From Pycnococcus provasolii (lineage: Eukaryota > Chlorophyta > Pseudoscourfieldiophyceae > Pseudoscourfieldiales > Pycnococcaceae), in contig OW568866.1 in NCBI GenBank assembly GCA_938743325.2, positions 744,001 through 808,000 of the forward strand: a stretch of DNA of 64,000 nt. Direction: 5' to 3'. Within the stretch, counting starts at the first letter, position 1. Each line of letters starts with the position of its first letter. A program made the position numbers and the translations under genes. Positions 58,475-64,000 of this stretch are shown piece by piece. The notes beneath the pieces were generated by a model that saw nothing but the letters and a program-made list of their open reading frames with translations, did no database searches and was not told the origin of the DNA.

Positions 58475-60010
58475 GAGCTCACTGGCCAGCGCTCTTGACC
58501 ACGTTGATTAACGTCCGTTGTGTGTGGGAGTGGTTGTGAGGCCGGCGCATGAAGTTAGCCTACCAGTATGAAGGGAGCTCACTGGCAAGCGCTCTTGACC
58601 ACGTTGATTAGCGTCCGTTTTGCGAGGCCGGCCGGCGAATGAATGGAATGAAGTTAGTTCTTATGAAGGGAGCTCACTGGCCAGCGCTCTTGACCACCTT
58701 AATTAGCGTCCGTTTTGCGAGGCCGGCAAGCGAATCTGCGAATGAAGTTAGCCTACCAGTATGAAGGGAGCTCACTGGCAAGCGCTCTTGACCACCTTAA
58801 TTAACGTCCGTTGTGTGTGGGAGTGGTTGTGAGGCCGGCCGGCGAATGAAGTTAGCCTACCAGTATGAAGGGAGCTCACGGGCCAGCGCTCTTGACCACC
58901 TTAATTAACGTCCGTTGTGTGTGGGAGTGGTTGTGAGGCCGGCCGGCGAATGAAGTTAAAGGTAGTCTAGGAAGGGAGCTCACTGGCCAGCGCTCTTGAC
59001 CACGTTGATTAGCGTCCGTTGTGTGTGGGAGTGGTTGTGAGAATGTGAGGCCGGCGCATGAAATTATCGTAGTCTATGAAGGGAGCTCACTGGCCAGCGC
59101 TCTTGACCACGTTGATTAGCGTCCGTTGTGTGTGGGAGTGGTTGTGAGAATGTGAGGCCGGCGCATGAAATTATCGTAGTCTATGAAGGGAGCTCACTGG
59201 CCAGCAAGGTGGCCAGCACCTCTGGCAAGCGCTCTTGACCACGTTGCTTCGCGTCCGTTTTGCGAGGCCGGCCGGCGAATGAAGTTAGCCAACCAGTATG
59301 AAGGGAGCTCACTGGCAAGCCCCTCTGGCAAAGGTCTCTGGCAAGCTCTTGACCACCTTAATTAACGTCCGTTGTGTGTGGGAGTGGTTGTGAGAATGTG
59401 AGGCCGGCGCATGAAATTAGTCTACCTCTATGAATGGTTATGAAGGGAGCTCACTGGCCAGCACCTCTGGCCAGCGCTCTTGACCACCTTAATTAACGTC
59501 CGTTGTGTGTGGGAGTGGTTGTGAGGCCGGCCGGCGCATGAAGTTAGTCTATGAAAGTATGAAGGGAGCTCACTGGCCAGCAAGGTGGCCAGCACCTCTG
59601 GCAAGCGCTCTTGACCACGTTGCTTCTCGTCCGTTTTGCGAGGCCGGCAAGCGAATGAAGTTAAAGGTAGTCTACCGTGGTAGGAAGAGAGCTCACTGGC
59701 CAGCGCTCTTGACCACGTTGCTTGGCGTCCGTTTTGCGAGGCCGGCAAGCGAATGAAGTTAGCCTACCACTAAAGGTATCACTATGAATGGTTATGAAGT
59801 GAGCTCACTGGCAAGCTCTTGACCACCTTAATTAGCGTCCGTTTTGTGAGTGGTTGTGAGGCCGGCGCATGAAATTAGTCTATGAAGGGAGCTCACTGGC
59901 CAGCAAGGTGGCCAGCCCCTCTGGCATGCTCTTTCTTGACCTGACCACGTTGCTTACCCGTCTTGCAACACCGCGGGGGGGGATCCCAAAAGCCCAAAAT
60001 GAGCTCACTG
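58475..60010. repeat. minisatellite array, about 14 units of 90-140 bases
   Basis: Each unit starts AAGGGAGCTCACTGGC(C/A)AGC, continues GCTCTTGACCACGTT(G/A)ATTA(G/A)CGTCCGTT, then GTGTGTGGGAGTGGTTGTGAG or TGCGAGGC, GCCGGC(GC)ATGAA(G/A)TTA, and a short link (GCCTACCAGTATG or similar). Unit starts near 58475, 58575, 58670, 58766, 58872, 58975, 59081, 59189, 59303, 59446, 59565, 59688, 59799, 59888 and a degenerate one at 60001. Links vary in length. Some units add AAGGTGGCCAGCACCTCTGG. No coding role seen: the frames through it are not conserved. Confidence 0.9.
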
Positions 60011-60196
60011 CACTCACTGGCACTGGCAAGGTGGCCAACTCTCTCTCTCTCACCTCGCACCTCGCACCTCGCACCTCGGAGGAGGACCTCGGAGGGGAGG
60101 AGCCCCTATCCTATCCTCCCCCTCAAGGTGCGATCGCAATCGCCACATCGGTTCATCCATTTGATTAGTGGCGCGCGCACACTCACTGACTCTCGT

Positions 60197-62617
60197 ATGC
60201 GGACTCTCGTGGTACTGCTAGTGCTTACCACTTGCTGTCGTCAAAACATTGTCGTCAGCGTCTCGGCGCAACTAAGACACCATACCAGGGAACCCGTCAA
60301 AGACGACGACGTCTCGCTGGAGAATGCTCTGGAGCTATATCGAGCGGCAAAGGACGTCGTCAACCCAACCACTCATGAACTGTGGCGTAACGAGTCACTC
60401 GGGTTGGGAAGCCCTCCACCACCTGCGTACTACAGAAATATCAGTGCGGCGGATGACCGCGAGGATCTTGGCGTGTTCTTGGACGAACTGCGTACCTTCA
60501 AGGGGCTCGGCCTGCACTCGGACAACGTGCAAAAGAAAAAGTACAGCCCACCGATGCCGCCGTATGCGCAGCCTCCAAGGCCACCAGAACCTCCGGCGCC
60601 AATCAGCTACGAAACGCACTGGAAGCCGCCCCTGCCGCCGAGACCGGGGGATCATACAGATGTCGGCGACCCGCCGGATTTTGTGGACCCGCCCGTGTGG
60701 GACGGCCCGGACGTGCGAAAGGAGGTGCAAGGGCAGTGGGACGACGCAGTTGCCGCGCCGCCGCCTGCACCCTGGCCTCCGAACGTCAGAAGTTTCGATG
60801 GGTTCGAAGTGCCTCACCCTAGAGAAGCTATGATAAAGCCGAGACACGCATACCACCCAGGAAGTTACTGCGAAAGGCACTGCACCGCACTCGAGGACTC
60901 GGAGCACGCTGACGTGCTCGTCAGGACGAGCGGTAGGGACGCGGAGGATCTCGGCGGCGGTGTGAACCTCTTTGTGAACCACTCAGCCGTTTGCATGTCA
61001 CCGACGGACATGCGCCTGCGTGGTGACGACAACCGCGAGCTTGTGCTGCTCGCCTCGTGGCGTGGCCATGACGAGGACATTGTCATAGACTTCTTCGAGC
61101 AGATGAGCGGATTCCTTGCCGTGCGCAACGACATGCACGACGATATCTGGGAATCCAAGGGCTACCGCTTCAACTGCGCTAGTGCCAAGGCAATTGCCAT
61201 CTCAGGACAGGCGCTGTTCGTCGCAGTCGCAGGACGTCGCGTTCGACCACGCGCGTTCGCGCATGACCCGTCCATTCACTTTCTCATCGAGGGCGACTTA
61301 TCCACGCCACCTCCGCCGGCACCCTCCCCTCCCCTCCCTCCCGGCGCACAGGCGAAGGTTGGCCTACTGCAGTACACGAGCTTGGACGATGCAGTGAACA
61401 AGCATAACCTCCGTCTCCGTGGCGTGTTGCCTCGCTTAGACGCGGAGCAGCAGCCCCGACGTCGCGGTCGGCGCAAGCAGAAGAAGAAGAAGAAGGGGGC
61501 GGCGGCGGCGGCACCGACGGCGTCTGATGCGATTGAGCGTCTCATTCGTGTGCAAAAACCTACGAAGGTGTACAGTAGAAAGAAGCTTGGCGGCACGGTG
61601 GAATACCTGAGCGACACGGCCGATGAGCCGGTGGACAGCAAGGGCAACGAGACACAGCCCAGCGCGGCGCTCGCGGAGAGGCAGCTGTGCAACTATGTCG
61701 ACAAGGTGCCCATGGACTATCCCACAGAGTTCCCTCTCGTGAATCGCGTGATTTACGTGATGCGCAATCCCGTGATCTCGATCGTGCGACAGTGGGTGAT
61801 AGAACAAATGCCTATTCATATGAAGCGCTATAAGCAGCCAACCGAGAAGTCATTTCGCTACGTGAACAGCAATCAGCAGCTTCTTCCCATATCGTTTGGC
61901 ATATACGTGCACAAGCTGAAGAAGATCACGCCAAATCACCGCTACCGATTGAATCACATGCTCATCATACCACTGCGCAAGTACCTTCTCGATCACCTCG
62001 AGTCGTGGGCTCATCACCTTCTTTCATGGCGCTTGCCCATGCAGGTGCCGCACACGTGGACAGTATTCGAGCGCTTTAGCGCAGACCCTCGCGGTGAGTA
62101 CAACCGCCTCGCGGCATTTCTTGACTTGCCGGGTATGCACGGTGACACTGGCGTGAGCAAGGAGCAGCAGAAATGTGCTCTCGAGGCGGTTCGAGTGCGT
62201 ATGCACGAGGAGCAAGGGCGCACTTGGCGCATGCTGCAGTACCCGTACAACGACACATCGCACGAGTTTTACAAGATCGACAACTTCAACCATATTATGG
62301 ACTCACAGAAGAACGCCTTCGACCAGGTGATGCACCTTATGCACATCGAATTCTGCGCATGGACTGTGGCACGAAAGATTCGAAAGTTTTTCCCTCCAGA
62401 GTACGAGCAGCTTTGCGCGGATATGGAGCGCGAAGAGATTGAGGAGGAGGAGGAGGAGCAGCAACAGCAGGATCAGGCATCCCCGGTCGCAGACATGGAA
62501 TCGTGGCGTGAGAACCTTACTCACGCGAAGTGGGTTACAACTGACGGTAAGATCATTGACCCTACGCGGTGGGGATACAACGAAAGTAACGTCGTCGGCC
62601 GAGGCGAGGCGCCTTGA
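60197..62617 (+). CDS. secreted WSCD-like sulfotransferase relative with altered PAPS loop
   Basis: 806 residues from the ATG at 60197, which begins a signal peptide or anchor (MRTLVVLLVLTTCCRQN). A Pro-rich stretch (about 117-165) and a Lys-rich one (about 415-440) surround the fold. Two blocks recall WSCD-type and related carbohydrate sulfotransferases: LVLLASWRGHDEDIVIDFFE at 282-301 lies where these have LASYPGSGNTW--LLE, and VNRVIYVMRNPVISIVRQWV near 515-534 matches the 3'-phosphate motif (RNP). Further, ERFSADPRGEYNRLAAFLDL fits the C-terminal helix pattern. The Gly-Ser-Gly-Asn-Thr loop that holds PAPS phosphates is replaced by Gly-His-Asp-Glu-Asp, so activity may be lost. Assignment is by pattern and is tentative; upstream minisatellite lies in its promoter. 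Confidence 0.5.
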   Translation: MRTLVVLLVLTTCCRQNIVVSVSAQLRHHTREPVKDDDVSLENALELYRAAKDVVNPTTHELWRNESLGLGSPPPPAYYRNISAADDREDLGVFLDELRTFKGLGLHSDNVQKKKYSPPMPPYAQPPRPPEPPAPISYETHWKPPLPPRPGDHTDVGDPPDFVDPPVWDGPDVRKEVQGQWDDAVAAPPPAPWPPNVRSFDGFEVPHPREAMIKPRHAYHPGSYCERHCTALEDSEHADVLVRTSGRDAEDLGGGVNLFVNHSAVCMSPTDMRLRGDDNRELVLLASWRGHDEDIVIDFFEQMSGFLAVRNDMHDDIWESKGYRFNCASAKAIAISGQALFVAVAGRRVRPRAFAHDPSIHFLIEGDLSTPPPPAPSPPLPPGAQAKVGLLQYTSLDDAVNKHNLRLRGVLPRLDAEQQPRRRGRRKQKKKKKGAAAAAPTASDAIERLIRVQKPTKVYSRKKLGGTVEYLSDTADEPVDSKGNETQPSAALAERQLCNYVDKVPMDYPTEFPLVNRVIYVMRNPVISIVRQWVIEQMPIHMKRYKQPTEKSFRYVNSNQQLLPISFGIYVHKLKKITPNHRYRLNHMLIIPLRKYLLDHLESWAHHLLSWRLPMQVPHTWTVFERFSADPRGEYNRLAAFLDLPGMHGDTGVSKEQQKCALEAVRVRMHEEQGRTWRMLQYPYNDTSHEFYKIDNFNHIMDSQKNAFDQVMHLMHIEFCAWTVARKIRKFFPPEYEQLCADMEREEIEEEEEEQQQQDQASPVADMESWRENLTHAKWVTTDGKIIDPTRWGYNESNVVGRGEAP

Positions 62618-62810
62618 GAGGCAAATTCAAGTGTACTATTGGATGTAAATTAAATCGTGATTTACGAATTTGATTACAAGTAAAAACGTGATAAGGGATA
62701 AACCTTACGTTTTTGAACGGGCTGTTGAATGTCACCGCTGAACGGGCTGAATGGTGAAAGTGAATGGACAGCCGTTGGACAAAGTACACTCCATGACTGA
62801 ATGGGCGATC

Positions 62811-64000
62811 TTAGCCACCACCTTTACCACCCAGGTATCCGAAACTGCTGAGAAGCTGGATGACCCCCACCACGACTTCGATCAAAATCAAGAGGATGAC
62901 GATCCACTCAAGGCGTTCGCCATGCCAGTGATTCTGCTGATCACGAAGCATGGTGAGCGTGTCGTTAACAACATCCATCCGACGATTCAGCGCCTCGAGT
63001 CGATTGTCCATCTCAAGATAGGCTGCCACATCCGTGTAAAGGCGGGAGACCACGTCGGATGCGCTCCAGAAGTACTCAGGTTTATCGAGCGAGTGCCTTA
63101 GCATAGCAAGACTACTTCTTTGCACATACAGACTTCCGATAAACTTCGAAAGCTCACGACGCGACATTTGGACGTGCCCGGTAAGATTCAGTTCAACCGG
63201 GAGCATGCGAAGTCGCGTCGCTGTTTCCCACAGCTGCTCTTCGAACACGCTGAGCCGTGTGCTCTGCGCGAGTGCGTAGCCAATTGCCATTCTCGTGGCT
63301 GTATCCCCGCGTAAATTCAGCGAAAGCAGGACGACATCGTCCTTCAATTCGCAAACAGGCGCCTCTGATGCGGCATCGCCATCTTCTTCGCTGCCTTCCG
63401 CAGCCGTAGCTGAGCCAGCAACAGTTGAGCCCGCGTCCTCGTCCTTATCCTCCTTGTTGTACCGCACCACGAGCTCGTCTGTCTCCACGAAGCGCGCGTG
63501 AAAGGGGTCGAGCGCGCATGGTTCGACGATCTCTTGGAGATAGTTCGCAGCCTCGTCACGCGTAACACCCCAAAAAAGCACGACTCCAAATTCGAAGAAA
63601 ATGATTGCGCGTTCGTCGACCGCGGCTGGTACGAACGAACCCACCGCATCTGGATTACGTGCAAACGAAAAAGCCGGCGCATCGAACTCCTCCTCCTCCT
63701 CTCCATTCATTTCGTTCATCTCGTTCATCGCCTCGAGCGCCGCCTGGCGCGCATTGGCTGCTGCCTCAGCGGCTGTTGGGTCCTCTGTCCCGTCAACGTT
63801 GCGCGTGTAGTACATCATGGGTTCGTCGTCCGCCCCTGGCGTTCCCACGACGAGCGGCGTGGTTGCGTTGTCGCCGTCGACGCGTATGCTTCGAAGCCCT
63901 TCTGCGACAAAGGACTCCTTCGAGTTCGTTCGCGACGGCGACCTCGGTGGAAGCGTCCTATTATTTCTTTCTGAAGTTGTCGCTGCCGCCGCCGCCGTCT
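62811..64000 (-). CDS. RMND1/DUF155 (Rmd1-YagE) protein, 5' end beyond the window
   Basis: Partial: the 3' end is at 62811 and the frame stays open without ATG to the window edge, so at least 395 residues plus stop are visible. RMND1/Rmd1 proteins are mitochondrial inner-membrane proteins supporting mitochondrial translation, with homologues in fungi and plants. Matching segments: IIFFEFGVVLFWGVTRDEAANYL and DVVLLSLNLRGDTATRMAIGYALAQS (in part), SVFEEQLWETATRLRMLPVELN, and the C-terminal hydrophobic anchor EWIVILLILIEVVVGVIQLL (also in part), which is family typical. An acidic insert of about 35 residues (DKDEDAGSTV region) separates the strands. The visible N-terminal part is disordered (LRSIRVDG and before). 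Confidence 0.85.
   Translation of the reverse strand, partial: TAAAAATTSERNNRTLPPRSPSRTNSKESFVAEGLRSIRVDGDNATTPLVVGTPGADDEPMMYYTRNVDGTEDPTAAEAAANARQAALEAMNEMNEMNGEEEEEFDAPAFSFARNPDAVGSFVPAAVDERAIIFFEFGVVLFWGVTRDEAANYLQEIVEPCALDPFHARFVETDELVVRYNKEDKDEDAGSTVAGSATAAEGSEEDGDAASEAPVCELKDDVVLLSLNLRGDTATRMAIGYALAQSTRLSVFEEQLWETATRLRMLPVELNLTGHVQMSRRELSKFIGSLYVQRSSLAMLRHSLDKPEYFWSASDVVSRLYTDVAAYLEMDNRLEALNRRMDVVNDTLTMLRDQQNHWHGERLEWIVILLILIEVVVGVIQLLSSFGYLGGKGGG

Noticed and set aside
58475-60010. CRISPR-like repeat array
   Set aside because: Units are 90-140 bases and nearly contiguous with irregular linkers, no short palindromic repeats with unique spacers, and no cas genes; a minisatellite in a eukaryotic context.

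Overview
The window looks like nuclear DNA of a small, gene-dense green alga (prasinophyte-grade chlorophyte or a close relative). The basis is gene content: chloroplast-type genes (ClpC-type HSP100, beta-ketoacyl-ACP synthase II, RNase J, RbfA) stand beside strictly eukaryotic ones (SYS1, VPS54, gamma-COP, UTP6, DDX31, centrin, CLK/LAMMER kinase, cytosolic ribosomal protein S24). Introns are few, and two of the splice donors are GTGCGT or GTACGT-like. The species cannot be fixed from sequence alone. No virus-like, retroelement or transposon coding sequence, no CRISPR array and no tRNA or rRNA gene was recognised.

Layout. 0-9 kb: SYS1 (Golgi), MCM8 (DNA repair helicase), a helical-repeat protein ending in a TrmB-like methyltransferase, and a secreted CotH-kinase-like protein. 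9-21 kb: ClpC-type chaperone, a 1520-residue armadillo-like protein, a GT29 glycosyltransferase and an EF-hand protein. 21-33 kb: COPI gamma (one intron), an RCC1-repeat fragment, UTP6, WDR76/CMR1, RbfA and DDX31/Dbp7. 33-43 kb: a second GT29 enzyme, VPS54, mitochondrial ribosomal protein mL53, RPS24 (one intron), a Cys-rich membrane-like hypothetical protein and KASII. 43-54 kb: centrin (three introns, the first directly after the start codon), RNase J, a coiled-coil protein, ERG4-type sterol reductase, TMEM33/Pom33 and an ATG22-like transporter. 54-64 kb: a telomere-like repeat tract, a CLK kinase with large insertions, an SMP-30 beta-propeller, a 1.5 kb minisatellite, a WSCD-like sulfotransferase relative with a degraded cofactor loop, and the 3' part of an RMND1/DUF155 gene that runs off the window.

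Genes often alternate strand and are separated by tens to a few hundred bases. Two upstream signatures recur: a pyrimidine-rich tract on the coding strand within about 20-120 bases of many start codons, and short CCCTAA/TTAGGG (telo-box-like) clusters in several promoters. Functional themes are the Golgi and secretory system (SYS1, COPI gamma, VPS54, two GT29 enzymes, perhaps the sulfotransferase-like protein), ribosome biogenesis (UTP6, DDX31, RPS24, mL53, RbfA) and plastid metabolism (ClpC, KASII, RNase J).
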